A stretch of DNA of 64,000 nt from NCBI RefSeq assembly GCF_003284585.1, contig NZ_QKRX01000008.1:124001-188000 (forward strand), given 5' to 3'. Made by a program: the position numbers and the translations under genes. Each line of letters opens with the position of its first letter. Position 1 is the stretch's first letter. The DNA is from Nitrincola tibetensis (lineage in GTDB: Bacteria; Pseudomonadota; Gammaproteobacteria; Pseudomonadales; Balneatricaceae). Below the pieces are notes generated by a model. That model was not told where the DNA came from and ran no database searches. It saw nothing but the letters and a program-made list of their open reading frames with translations. This document shows, in pieces, positions 37,318 to 45,546 of the stretch.

Positions 37318-37337
37318 GATATGACGTAAGTCATATC
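37318..37337 (-). promoter_or_regulatory. FNR-like palindrome upstream of ccoG
   Basis: GATATGAC-GTAA-GTCATATC is a perfect dyad with 8-bp arms. Its core ATGAC-N4-GTCAT differs from the FNR consensus by two bases per half (first and last), yet spacer and position fit an FNR-family site. A related regulator could also own it. Confidence 0.6.
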
Positions 37338-37356
37338 TTTATTTAAAAAAAAACTT

Positions 37357-37389
37357 AAAAAAAAGGGAGATGAGTTGCTCATCTCCCTT
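37357..37389 (-). terminator. Intrinsic terminator after ccoP
   Basis: On the minus strand AAGGGAGATGAG, a TTG-complement loop and CTCATCTCCCTT form a perfect 12-bp stem (plus coordinates 37363-37374 with 37378-37389), followed by at least eight T. It lies 17 bp after the ccoP stop and just upstream of the ccoG promoter, insulating the two halves of the cco locus. Confidence 0.93.
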
Positions 37390-37406
37390 ATGCTAGGACA
37401 AGTATT

Positions 37407-38297
37407 TTACTGGCCTAAGCTTTTCACATACGCAGTAATCAAGTGGATTTGATCTTCTGACAATTGGCCGCCGAAAGCAGGCATGACGCCGAAACGTCCA
37501 TGACGCAGGGTGTGAGCGATTTGCTCGAAGCTGCCGCCATACAACCAAATGTCATTGGTCAAATTAGGTGCACCTAAGGCGTGCATACCTGTGCCATCAG
37601 GCATATGGCAAGCTGCGCAAAGAGCTGCAAACTGAGGTTGGGCTCTCGCCGCTGACTCAGTATCATGCTCACGGTTAGCAAGGCTTAGAACATAGTGAGA
37701 CATGTCACGAATGCCGTCTTCACCTAATACATCACCCCAAGCTGGCATTGCGCCGTTACGGCCTTGTACCAGAGTTGTTTTGATGTTTTCTTCAGTACCA
37801 CCGTACAGCCAGTCATTATTGGTCAGGTTCGGGAACCCGTAAGCACCGACGCCCCCAACACCATGGCACACTGAGCAGTTGTTAGCAAACAGGCGTTGAC
37901 CAATGCGTAAGCCTTCAGAGTTCTCAGGCTGGTGCAGTTCTTCAATGCTCAATTGTGCAAAGCGCTCAAATACCGGTGCATAATGCTTTTCAGCATACTG
38001 CATCTCTTCTTCCCATTGACCCGTAGACGTCCAACCCAACAGGCCTTTGAAATTACCAAGACCAGGGTAGAGTAACAGGTAAACTAAGCCGAAAATGACA
38101 GTGGCCACGAACATTTGGAACCACCATTTTGGTAATGGATTGTCCAACTCTTCTATACCATCAAACGAATGACCAACGGTTTCTTCCGTCGTTTCGTTGT
38201 ATTTTTGGCCTTTACGAGTTGCAAACAGCAACCATGTGCAGCCAAAGATTACACCGAGGGTGATAACACTAATCCACGCGCTCCAGAAAGCACTCAT
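37407..38297 (-). CDS. ccoP: cbb3 cytochrome oxidase subunit III (dihaem cytochrome c)
   Basis: 296-residue subunit with N-terminal helices (about 5-25 and 58-77) and two c-type haem sites, CSVCH (C141, C144, H145) and CAACH (C227, C230, H231). It takes electrons from soluble cytochrome c and passes them to CcoO. Length and two-haem layout are standard. It overlaps ccoQ by 4 bp and closes the ccoNOQP transcript. Confidence 0.97.
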   Translation of the reverse strand: MSAFWSAWISVITLGVIFGCTWLLFATRKGQKYNETTEETVGHSFDGIEELDNPLPKWWFQMFVATVIFGLVYLLLYPGLGNFKGLLGWTSTGQWEEEMQYAEKHYAPVFERFAQLSIEELHQPENSEGLRIGQRLFANNCSVCHGVGGVGAYGFPNLTNNDWLYGGTEENIKTTLVQGRNGAMPAWGDVLGEDGIRDMSHYVLSLANREHDTESAARAQPQFAALCAACHMPDGTGMHALGAPNLTNDIWLYGGSFEQIAHTLRHGRFGVMPAFGGQLSEDQIHLITAYVKSLGQ

Positions 38298-38491
38298 TTT
38301 TTATCTCTCCCGTTATGGGCCGGTTTATCCTGATCGTTTCGCCCTTCATCGTTCTCATCATCCGCGAAGGGTAGGTTGGCGGCGTCATCGAATCGTTTTT
38401 TGTTTTGTGGCAATAAGACCCAAACAAACAAACCGATAAACGTGATCAACATAATCACAGGGATAAACGGGCCATACACTTCATAACTCAC
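38294..38491 (-). CDS. ccoQ: cbb3 cytochrome oxidase subunit CcoQ
   Basis: 65-residue single-helix subunit. The helix (about 9-28, FIPVIMLITFIGLFVWVLLP) is followed by QNKKRFDDAANLPFADDE, the usual FixQ/CcoQ motif, and a charged tail. It stabilises the CcoP-CcoNO interaction. It lies 6 bp after ccoO and overlaps ccoP by 4 bp. Confidence 0.93.
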   Translation of the reverse strand: MSYEVYGPFIPVIMLITFIGLFVWVLLPQNKKRFDDAANLPFADDENDEGRNDQDKPAHNGRDKK

Positions 38492-38497
38492 AGCGGA

Positions 38498-39115
38498 TCA
38501 CCGTGTACTATAGTTAGAGTGGGTTTTTCCGAGTGCTTGCAGGTAGGCCACCAATGCATCAATCTCGTATTTACCCTGCACATCTGAGCGTGCATTTGCT
38601 ACTTGCTCGTCCGTAAACGGAACACCTAAGGTTCTGAGTGTTTCCATTTTCTGGCTGGTTTGAGCACCACTTAATTGACGCTCAAATAACCAAGGATACG
38701 ATGGCATTTTTGAGGTTGGTACCACGTCTCTTGGGTTATACAAGTGAGCGCGTTGCCAGTCATCAGAGTAGCGGCCGCCGACACGAGCTAAGTCAGGTCC
38801 TGTACGCTTAGAGCCCCACAAGAAAGGATGCTCCCATACATGCTCATTTGCAGTAGAGAAGTGACCATAACGCTCGGTTTCCGCACGGAAAGGACGAACC
38901 ATTTGCGTGTGGCACACGTGACAACCTTCACGAATGTAGATATCACGACCTTCAAGCTCAAGTGCTGTGTAAGTCCGCATACCTTCAATCGGTTTAGTGG
39001 TTGAATCTTTAAAAAATAATGGGACGATCTCAGCAAGACCACCGCCACTGATCACGAGTATGATCAGAACAGCCATTAACCCAACATTTTTTTCAATTGT
39101 TTCATGTTTAATCAT
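38498..39115 (-). CDS. ccoO: cbb3 cytochrome oxidase subunit II (monohaem cytochrome c)
   Basis: 205-residue subunit with one N-terminal helix (about 11-33) and one haem c site, CHVCH (C65, C68, H69), in the hallmark context [33 protein letters not shown]-like sequence (here [14 protein letters not shown]) supplies the distal methionine. It links CcoP to the catalytic subunit. 22 bp after ccoN. Confidence 0.97.
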   Translation of the reverse strand: MIKHETIEKNVGLMAVLIILVISGGGLAEIVPLFFKDSTTKPIEGMRTYTALELEGRDIYIREGCHVCHTQMVRPFRAETERYGHFSTANEHVWEHPFLWGSKRTGPDLARVGGRYSDDWQRAHLYNPRDVVPTSKMPSYPWLFERQLSGAQTSQKMETLRTLGVPFTDEQVANARSDVQGKYEIDALVAYLQALGKTHSNYSTR

Positions 39116-39137
39116 GTCTTAATGCTCCTCGTCTGAC

Positions 39138-40574
39138 TCACGCAGTCTGAACTTCAGCTTCAGGATCTGCCGCTTTTACGGAGCTGCCACTGCGCACAGT
39201 CTGCCATACGTTGTATGCCATCACTAGCATACCTGTCAGGAAGAGTGCTCCACCTAAAACGCGAACGAAGTAACCGTGATGGCTGGCTTCCATAGCTTCA
39301 ACGAAGCTGTAAGTCAGGGTTCCATCTTGGTTAACTGCACGCCACATCAAGCCTTGTAAAATACCGTTAACCCACATCGAAACGATGTAAAGAACAGTAC
39401 CCACTGTTGCAAGCCAGAAATGGACATTAATCAAGTTAGTGCTGTACACCTGTGCTTTACCAAACAGTTTTGGCAGCATGTGATAAACAGCGCCAATCGA
39501 GATCATGGCAACCCAGCCCAACGCACCTGAGTGAACGTGGCCTACCGTCCAATCTGTGTTATGAGATAGGGCGTTAACGGTCTTAATCGACATCATTGGG
39601 CCTTCAAAGGTTGACATGCCGTAAAACGACAGAGAAACAACTAAGAAGCGCAAGATTGGGTCGGTACGAAGCTTATGCCACGCGCCAGACAGCGTCATCA
39701 TACCGTTGATCATACCACCCCAAGATGGAGCCAGTAGGATTAACGACATCACCATGCCAACAGATTGTGTCCAGTCTGGAAGGGCAGAGTAATGTAAGTG
39801 ATGTCCGCCAGCCCACATGTAGGTCGCAATCAATGCCCAGAAGTGAACAATTGAAAGACGGTATGAGTAGACAGGGCGATTCGCTTGCTTAGGAACGAAG
39901 TAGTACATCATGCCAAGGAAGCCCGCGGTCAAGAAGAAGCCTACTGCGTTATGTCCGTACCACCACTGAACCATCGCATCGATGGTGCCAGAATAGGCAG
40001 AATAAGATTTCCACATGGAGACTGGCATTGCCGCGCTGTTAACAACGTGCAGTACCGCGATAACCAAGATGAAAGCCATATAGAACCAGTTTGCAACATA
40101 GATGTGTGCAGTCTTACGCTTGAATACCGTACCTATGAAGACAATGGCATACACAACCCAGACCAAAGTGATCAGAATGTCGATAGGCCACTCAAGTTCG
40201 GCATACTCTTTCGCAGACGTTAATCCAAGCGGCAATGTAATTGCGGCCAGCACAATCACTGCCTGCCATCCCCAGAAGGTAAACGCGGCTAATCCATCAG
40301 AAATTAGACGTGTTTGACAGGTACGCTGCACAACATAGTAGGACGTTGCAAAAAGAGCACATCCACCAAATGCGAAAATAACAGCATTGGTGTGTAACGG
40401 ACGTAAACGTCCATAGGTCAAGTAAGGTATATCAAAGTTAAGCGCCGGCCAGACAAGTTGGGCTGCTATAAGTACGCCTACGGCCATACCTACAATACCC
40501 CAGACTACAGTCATGATGGCGAATTGACGTATTACTTTGTAGTTGTACGTCGGGTGATCAGTTGCAATGCTCAT
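39138..40574 (-). CDS. ccoN: cbb3 cytochrome oxidase catalytic subunit I
   Basis: 478-residue catalytic subunit with 12 helices, holding haem b, haem b3 and CuB; it reduces oxygen with high affinity and pumps protons. Histidine-rich motifs are present at the expected places: [31 protein letters not shown] and [11 protein letters not shown]. First gene of ccoNOQP. A 438-bp gap lies upstream, with an FNR box 308 bp before the ATG, so a long leader is implied if that is the only promoter. Likely induced at low oxygen. Confidence 0.97.
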   Translation of the reverse strand: MSIATDHPTYNYKVIRQFAIMTVVWGIVGMAVGVLIAAQLVWPALNFDIPYLTYGRLRPLHTNAVIFAFGGCALFATSYYVVQRTCQTRLISDGLAAFTFWGWQAVIVLAAITLPLGLTSAKEYAELEWPIDILITLVWVVYAIVFIGTVFKRKTAHIYVANWFYMAFILVIAVLHVVNSAAMPVSMWKSYSAYSGTIDAMVQWWYGHNAVGFFLTAGFLGMMYYFVPKQANRPVYSYRLSIVHFWALIATYMWAGGHHLHYSALPDWTQSVGMVMSLILLAPSWGGMINGMMTLSGAWHKLRTDPILRFLVVSLSFYGMSTFEGPMMSIKTVNALSHNTDWTVGHVHSGALGWVAMISIGAVYHMLPKLFGKAQVYSTNLINVHFWLATVGTVLYIVSMWVNGILQGLMWRAVNQDGTLTYSFVEAMEASHHGYFVRVLGGALFLTGMLVMAYNVWQTVRSGSSVKAADPEAEVQTA

Positions 40575-41012
40575 ATCAGGCTCTCATCAACAAGCTGTTA
40601 GTAGTAAGAAGAGTTCCACCGCGGATTATCAGGGAATTACCCCATCATTTCAACGTAATGCTCAGGCATGCTGTGACATGATGTCGCAGTGAAAAGAGAA
40701 AAAAGTCGAAGGTCTCTTTCGTTCAATGAACTTTACTTAATAATATAATGTATTGATATATATATGGAATATTATTTTTATTCCAGTTTTTGATGATTGT
40801 AGCGTGCGTTGGAATACGCACTTTTACAGGGTGTTACTGCAACTTTGGACTAAGACTAATGACAGAATATTTTCATTTTAATTGATGTAAGTCAATTCAT
40901 GACTTGCTCAATCAACCTGAAGGTTAGGTAAATATTAATCGATTGCAGAAAATCCTGTTAAGATAGCGGCAAATTGCATCCTGATTCATTTGATATCTAT
41001 AGGTTTTACTCC
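40575..41012. other. Divergent intergenic region between ccoN and rlmM
   Basis: 438 bp without a gene. It contains an AT-rich patch at about 40735-40785 and an FNR box at 40882-40895. For rlmM an extended -10 (TGTTAAGAT, 40956-40964) is a weak promoter candidate. Nearer ccoN I found no second FNR box. The long leader implied for ccoN could hold an unrecognised regulatory RNA element, but I see no conserved structure. Confidence 0.5.
40882..40895 (-). promoter_or_regulatory. FNR box between ccoN and rlmM
   Basis: TTGATGTAAGTCAA fits TTGAT-N4-ATCAA with one mismatch. It is the same kind of site as at hemN and shares its GTAA spacer with the ccoG palindrome. A weak minus-strand -10 (TAGTCT at 40853-40858) is 33 bp away, so it most likely serves ccoNOQP. 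Confidence 0.65.
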
Positions 41013-42083
41013 ATGTTACCCTTGAAACTTCTCTTACTTTACTGCCGAGCTGGATTTGAAGCCGAATGCGCAGCTGAAATATCCAATCGTGCCACAGAAG
41101 TTGGAATTGCGGGCTATCCTGTGTTCACGAAAGACCAAGGATACGTTGAGTATCATCTTTTTGGTGATGCATTGGAGTTGATGTCTCAAATAAAGTTCCG
41201 TTCTTTAATTTTCATTCGCCAGTGGGTTGCATGCTTGCCTGTTTGTTCTGAGCTGCCGACTCAGGATCGGATATCACCCCTTTCTGCTCTTGTGCAGGAC
41301 TTGCCGCAAACGGCTGAGTTGATTGCAGAAACGCCTGATACAACAGAAGGTCGAGAGTTGCAGGGATTTGTTACTAAGTTTGCGTCTGCTTTTTCACAAA
41401 GTCTGCGTAAAAATGGATTGATGCTTTCACGCAAGCAAGCCTCTTTATGGCGTCTGCACTTGTTTGCCTTGTCGGGGCGAGAAATGTTCCTTGGGGTCAG
41501 TCCTGTAAAAAACAGCTCCCGTCATGCAATGGGCATTCAGCGTCTTAAGTTTCCAAGTCATGCACCGAGTCGCTCAACCTTGAAGCTTGAAGAGGCTTGG
41601 CACTGGTTTATACCTAAGTCAGAGTTTGATGAGGCACTAGGTGGTGGGTTGACGGCTGTGGATTTGGGTGCTGCGCCAGGTGGTTGGACGTGGCAGTTGG
41701 TCCAAAAAGGAATGTTTGTTACCGCTGTCGATAATGGGCCCATGAACGAATCCTTGATGGAAACCGGACAGGTGACTCATTTACGTGAAGATGCATTTAG
41801 GTTCGAGCCAGTTCGCCCCGTTAATTGGATGGTCTGTGATGTGGTTGAAAAACCGATCCAAGTGACTGAGTTGATGTTGGATTGGGCAACTCACGGATGG
41901 GCTGAGCAAATGGTCTTCAATTTGAAGTTGCCTATGAAGCAGCGTTATAAGGAAACTCTTCAGTGCTTAGATAGGCTAAAAGATGGATTGAATGAACATT
42001 CGATAGACTTTAAGCTTTCAGCTAGGCATCTTTATCATGATCGTGAAGAAATTACCTGTTATTTAGATTTGCGTAAGGCCTGA
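41013..42083 (+). CDS. rlmM: 23S rRNA 2'-O-ribose C2498 methyltransferase
   Basis: 356-residue SAM-dependent enzyme that methylates C2498 in 23S rRNA. The N-terminal THUMP-like part opens with LLLYCRAGFEAECAAEI; the catalytic part has GIQRLKFPSHAPSRSTLKLEEA, the SAM motif VDLGAAPGGW and the NLKLPMKQRY lysine block, all as in E. coli RlmM. The ATG at 41013 fits the family start; an in-frame ATG at 40974 would add 13 unconserved residues. The gene is divergent from ccoN. Confidence 0.95.
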   Translation: MLPLKLLLLYCRAGFEAECAAEISNRATEVGIAGYPVFTKDQGYVEYHLFGDALELMSQIKFRSLIFIRQWVACLPVCSELPTQDRISPLSALVQDLPQTAELIAETPDTTEGRELQGFVTKFASAFSQSLRKNGLMLSRKQASLWRLHLFALSGREMFLGVSPVKNSSRHAMGIQRLKFPSHAPSRSTLKLEEAWHWFIPKSEFDEALGGGLTAVDLGAAPGGWTWQLVQKGMFVTAVDNGPMNESLMETGQVTHLREDAFRFEPVRPVNWMVCDVVEKPIQVTELMLDWATHGWAEQMVFNLKLPMKQRYKETLQCLDRLKDGLNEHSIDFKLSARHLYHDREEITCYLDLRKA

Positions 42084-42217
42084 TTGGTATTTTTTGTTAA
42101 AGATTTTCTGTTTTAATGTGTTATTAAGGCATTAAAGTTAAAAAAAGATCTGAGTATCGGTTTATATGGCTTAGGATATTTGAGAGAATGTGCCAAGTAA
42201 TCCCAATGAGATAGGTT

Positions 42218-42460
42218 ATGGAAACGATTACTGTTGATCAGTTTTTAGATGCAACGGGCCTGCTATGCCCTGAACCTGTAATGATGCTTCATGCACAGGT
42301 CAGAAAAATGCAGATAGGAGATGTGCTGCATGTTAAGGCAACAGACCCATCTACAGAGCGAGATATTCCCAAGTTTTGTACATTTTTGGGACACGAATTA
42401 ATTGGTCAGAGTCATCAGGGTCAAGTGTATGAATACTATATCCGAAAAGGTTCTGTCTGA
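42218..42460 (+). CDS. tusA: Sulfur-carrier protein TusA
   Basis: 80-residue TusA-family protein that carries persulfide sulfur from IscS for tRNA thiolation and other uses. The active cysteine is C17 in [11 protein letters not shown], followed by the alpha helix and the [16 protein letters not shown] segment. Its 3' end overlaps proQ by 32 bp, so the two genes are closely linked. A 134-bp gap separates it from rlmM. Confidence 0.93.
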   Translation: METITVDQFLDATGLLCPEPVMMLHAQVRKMQIGDVLHVKATDPSTERDIPKFCTFLGHELIGQSHQGQVYEYYIRKGSV

Positions 42461-43037
42461 AATTGAACAAATGCAATTGAAAATGGACGTTTTGCTTAAC
42501 GAATGTGAGCAGCGTCTGAATAGTCTTGAGCAGAGCTTGTCTCAGCAGGAATCAACAGTCGAGAGAAAAATAGTGAGTGATTCAGCGTTAATTGAAACCA
42601 ATAATGGTCAGCGTAAGCCAGTATCTAAAAATCGTGCGGCGAACTTGGCAGCGTTGCAAGCGTTAATGGAGCAGTACCCGACAGTTTTCTCTCGTGAGTC
42701 AGTAAGACCTCTGAAAATTGGCATTCAAGAAGACTTGGTTGCCGATGACAAGGTATCTAAGAGTAAAATCAAGCGAGCACTTGCGTCATATGTACGTTCT
42801 CCCCAGTATTTGAAAAGTTTACAAGAAGGGGTTGATCGTATTGGTATTGATGCTTCGCCTGCTGGAAAAGTGACGGCAGAAGAAGCAGAGCATGCTAAAG
42901 GGAAACTCAAAGAGTTTCATCAAATGCGTAAGCAGCGTAAAGCTGATCAGGAAAAGGAAGCGCGCCGTAAAGAAAAAGAAGAGCGATTAAGCTCAAAGCT
43001 TGATCAGTTGCTTACTCTGAATCGTCAAGCACGATAG
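42429..43037 (+). CDS. proQ: ProQ/FinO-domain RNA chaperone
   Basis: 202 residues. A coiled N-terminal region (about 1-50) precedes a ProQ/FinO domain (about 60-150, with [28 protein letters not shown] and [16 protein letters not shown]), then a highly charged [17 protein letters not shown]-type tail. ProQ proteins bind structured RNAs and mediate sRNA regulation. The domain here is internal, unlike E. coli ProQ where it is N-terminal. I chose ATG 42429, which overlaps tusA by 32 bp; an in-frame start at 42402 is less likely. The 3' end overlaps the convergent DUF3080 gene by 26 bp. Confidence 0.87.
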   Translation: MNTISEKVLSEIEQMQLKMDVLLNECEQRLNSLEQSLSQQESTVERKIVSDSALIETNNGQRKPVSKNRAANLAALQALMEQYPTVFSRESVRPLKIGIQEDLVADDKVSKSKIKRALASYVRSPQYLKSLQEGVDRIGIDASPAGKVTAEEAEHAKGKLKEFHQMRKQRKADQEKEARRKEKEERLSSKLDQLLTLNRQAR

Positions 43038-44100
43038 GGGCACTGGGAAGCATCCCGCACTGATCCAGCAGTCTTTGCCAAGCTAGAGTATGTCGATCTC
43101 TGGCTTGGGTGTATGTTTGCCACAGTCCATCGGGATGTGTCTTGCTCAACACCTTTTGCTGATATTCTAGCATTGAATCAGGAAGTGTTAGGTTGGTAAG
43201 GATCAGCTCATGGCTGCTTAGCCAGCGTTCACCGAATTGATGCACTTGGCTTAAATAGGGTTGTAACTCGCCTGCGTAAAAATTCAGAAACACATTTCTA
43301 ACAATGGCCGATTGATTGTTGGGTTGTTGGTTGAAGCATATGGCCCTGCGGTCTAAGCGGGCTTCGATACCCTCTGCAACTTGACTAAGTGTGTAGGTGA
43401 GCCAATCTATGCTTGTTAACCACTCACCTCCCGATGCATTTCGATACAAAACTTCGTAATATTTTTCTATATCCTGAATCATTCTTGGCTCTGGCCATTC
43501 ACTTAATTGAGTCAGTTCGCTGATCCGAATGAAAGCACCTAACGCAGTTTCTATGTCGCTAATACGGCCTTGGCTTTCGAGAGGAAGAGCCGTCTTTGCT
43601 AACGAAAACTGTTGCTCCATTTCTGAGCTGGTGTAAATACTGTTCCAGATCAGCTTGGGCAATTCTCGCTCTTTGTGAGCAATGATTTCATTGACTCTGT
43701 TGACAAAAGTCGATGAATTTTCGTGTGGATCTGCCATTAACTGTCTTCTGCAATCATAGAGTGCTGGTAGGAAGCGTAACTCGTAGCGCAATTGTTGAGA
43801 TGGTTGCATCACACGGCCTAGATTGCTGTTACGTTCAGAGATGAGTGGCAGCAAGTTACATTGTCTGAACTCCAGTACATCCAGTAAGCCTTCCCGTATA
43901 GGAGCAATTTCAAGAAGTCGCTCTCTGCGCAGGGGGAAGGCGGGAAGTCTTGCGGCTGTGTTGGGTTTAAACTCGATAGGCTGATCTAGCGCGTTGCTGA
44001 CACGGGATACGTAGTTTTCCAGCATTTTCTCAGCGCTAGGTTCTGCGCATCCTATCAGGGATAGGCAAGCGGTCAGTAGGCTAGCGGCTCTGATATTCAT
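43012..44100 (-). CDS. DUF3080 family lipoprotein
   Basis: 362-residue predicted lipoprotein with lipobox LIGC (C18) after a short signal peptide. The mature part matches DUF3080, a gammaproteobacterial family of unknown function, with conserved LENYVSRVSNAL and LRYELRFLPALYDCRRQL segments. It is mostly helical. Its start overlaps the MATE gene stop by 20 bp, so the two are probably one transcript. Confidence 0.8.
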   Translation of the reverse strand: MNIRAASLLTACLSLIGCAEPSAEKMLENYVSRVSNALDQPIEFKPNTAARLPAFPLRRERLLEIAPIREGLLDVLEFRQCNLLPLISERNSNLGRVMQPSQQLRYELRFLPALYDCRRQLMADPHENSSTFVNRVNEIIAHKERELPKLIWNSIYTSSEMEQQFSLAKTALPLESQGRISDIETALGAFIRISELTQLSEWPEPRMIQDIEKYYEVLYRNASGGEWLTSIDWLTYTLSQVAEGIEARLDRRAICFNQQPNNQSAIVRNVFLNFYAGELQPYLSQVHQFGERWLSSHELILTNLTLPDSMLEYQQKVLSKTHPDGLWQTYTQARDRHTLAWQRLLDQCGMLPSAPIVLDDSE

Positions 44101-45454
44101 GTTTGGATACTCGGTGTAGTCGGCTTAGTAGCATTACGGCACCAAAGCTCAGTCCGATCAACAATCCATACCAGAACCCAGCAGCACCTTGAGCGGGCAA
44201 GATAATATCGGTTAATCCTAAAATATAACCGGACGGCAGCCCAATGATCCAGAAGGATACAAAGACCAATAGTAAAGGGACGGCGGTGTCTTTATATCCG
44301 CGAAGTGCGCCCGCTGCGCTGACTTGAATGGCGTCTGAAAATTGAAAAAGAGCGGCTATGAGCAGTAGTTGTGAGGCCAGTGAGACGATATTCGTTTCTG
44401 AAGTGTAAAGACCAACAATTGAGTGAACAAATAGAAAGATAAACAAGCAGGTGAAAAATGCGATAACCAGTGTTAAATAAATGCCGGTAAAGGCGGCTTT
44501 GCGCGCCTCGAGTATTTGATTGGCACCAGCAAGCTGCCCCACTCGAATCGTTAGGGCCATTGCGATACTCAGTGGAATCATAAAAATTAGCCCCGTAAAA
44601 CTGATTGTAATTTGGTTAGCAGCAATCACTGTTTCGCCATGAGGGGCAATGAGCAATGCGATGACACTAAACATGCTTGACTCAATGAGTAATGCAAAGC
44701 CGATAGGTGTGCCAAGTTTTAAAAAGGTGATGAGTTGAGATGGGATAGGAGTCTGCCATTTAAAGCTTAGACTTAAATGTGCGAAAAATTTGCTTTTGTT
44801 TAAGTAAATAATGCCTGCAAATAGCATGATCCACATCACTATAGCGCTGGCAATGCCACAGCCCACGCCACCTAAAGCGGGTAATCCTAGTTTTCCAAAA
44901 ATGAAAATATAGTTAAGGGGTATGTTACACAGGAGGCCGAGCAGTGCAATTTTCATGACGGCTTTTGTTCTTCCATGGCCTTCACTAAAGCCACGAATGA
45001 CTTGTAAGAGCAGTAACGCTGGAAATCCCCATGAAATAGCAGCTAAATAGCCTTCGGTTTTGGCTTGTAGGCTGGGTTCGAGAGAGAGTCTCGACAATAT
45101 AAATGAGGTGTTCTGCAATAGAATGACTGAAACAGCGCCTAAAAAAAGTGCGACCCATATGCCTTGGTAAAAAGTCGAACGGATTTGTTTGTTATTTTGC
45201 GCACCAACATGGTGAGCCACGATAGGGGTGGTCGCCATGAGAATCCCAGCCAAGGCTAAGAAAATAGGAAGCCATAGACTGCTGCCAAGCGCGATTGCCG
45301 CGAGGTCTTCGCTGCCAGCTCGTGCAGACATCAGAGTGTCGACGAAGCCCATAGTGTTCTGGGCGAGTTGGGCTATCATGATTGGCCAGGCCAGCATTAA
45401 AAGGCTTTTGCTTTCATGCAATATGGACTTTGTTTGATTGGGGCTGGATCGCAT
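44081..45454 (-). CDS. MATE family multidrug efflux transporter
   Basis: 457-residue protein with 12 hydrophobic helices in two related halves, matching the NorM/MATE fold that exports cationic drugs in exchange for Na+ or H+. N-terminal LAWPIMIAQLAQNTMGFVDTLMSARAGSEDLAAIALG is the classic first MATE motif (given here as family context; residues 18-52). The substrate is not predictable. It starts 46 bp after the phaC terminator and runs into the DUF3080 gene with a 20-bp overlap. Confidence 0.92.
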   Translation of the reverse strand: MRSSPNQTKSILHESKSLLMLAWPIMIAQLAQNTMGFVDTLMSARAGSEDLAAIALGSSLWLPIFLALAGILMATTPIVAHHVGAQNNKQIRSTFYQGIWVALFLGAVSVILLQNTSFILSRLSLEPSLQAKTEGYLAAISWGFPALLLLQVIRGFSEGHGRTKAVMKIALLGLLCNIPLNYIFIFGKLGLPALGGVGCGIASAIVMWIMLFAGIIYLNKSKFFAHLSLSFKWQTPIPSQLITFLKLGTPIGFALLIESSMFSVIALLIAPHGETVIAANQITISFTGLIFMIPLSIAMALTIRVGQLAGANQILEARKAAFTGIYLTLVIAFFTCLFIFLFVHSIVGLYTSETNIVSLASQLLLIAALFQFSDAIQVSAAGALRGYKDTAVPLLLVFVSFWIIGLPSGYILGLTDIILPAQGAAGFWYGLLIGLSFGAVMLLSRLHRVSKHEYQSR

Positions 45455-45490
45455 GGTCTGAACTTATACTTGGTAAAAATGGGGGGAGTG

Positions 45491-45519
45491 CCAATAAAAA
45501 AGGGCACTTTCAGTGCCCT
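45491..45519 (-). terminator. Intrinsic terminator after phaC
   Basis: AGGGCACT (45501-45508) and AGTGCCCT (45512-45519) form a perfect 8-bp stem with a 3-nt loop; on the minus strand a T run (45500 down to 45495) follows. It ends the phaC transcript 27 bp after the stop and separates it from the MATE gene. Confidence 0.9.
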
Positions 45520-45546
45520 ATAGTATGCCATAAGTTAAAACGGATA

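Noticed and set aside
40870-41012. FNR box as an rlmM activator site
   Set aside because: The plus-strand -10 candidates are not at class II spacing, while minus-strand spacing fits ccoN better; not excluded.
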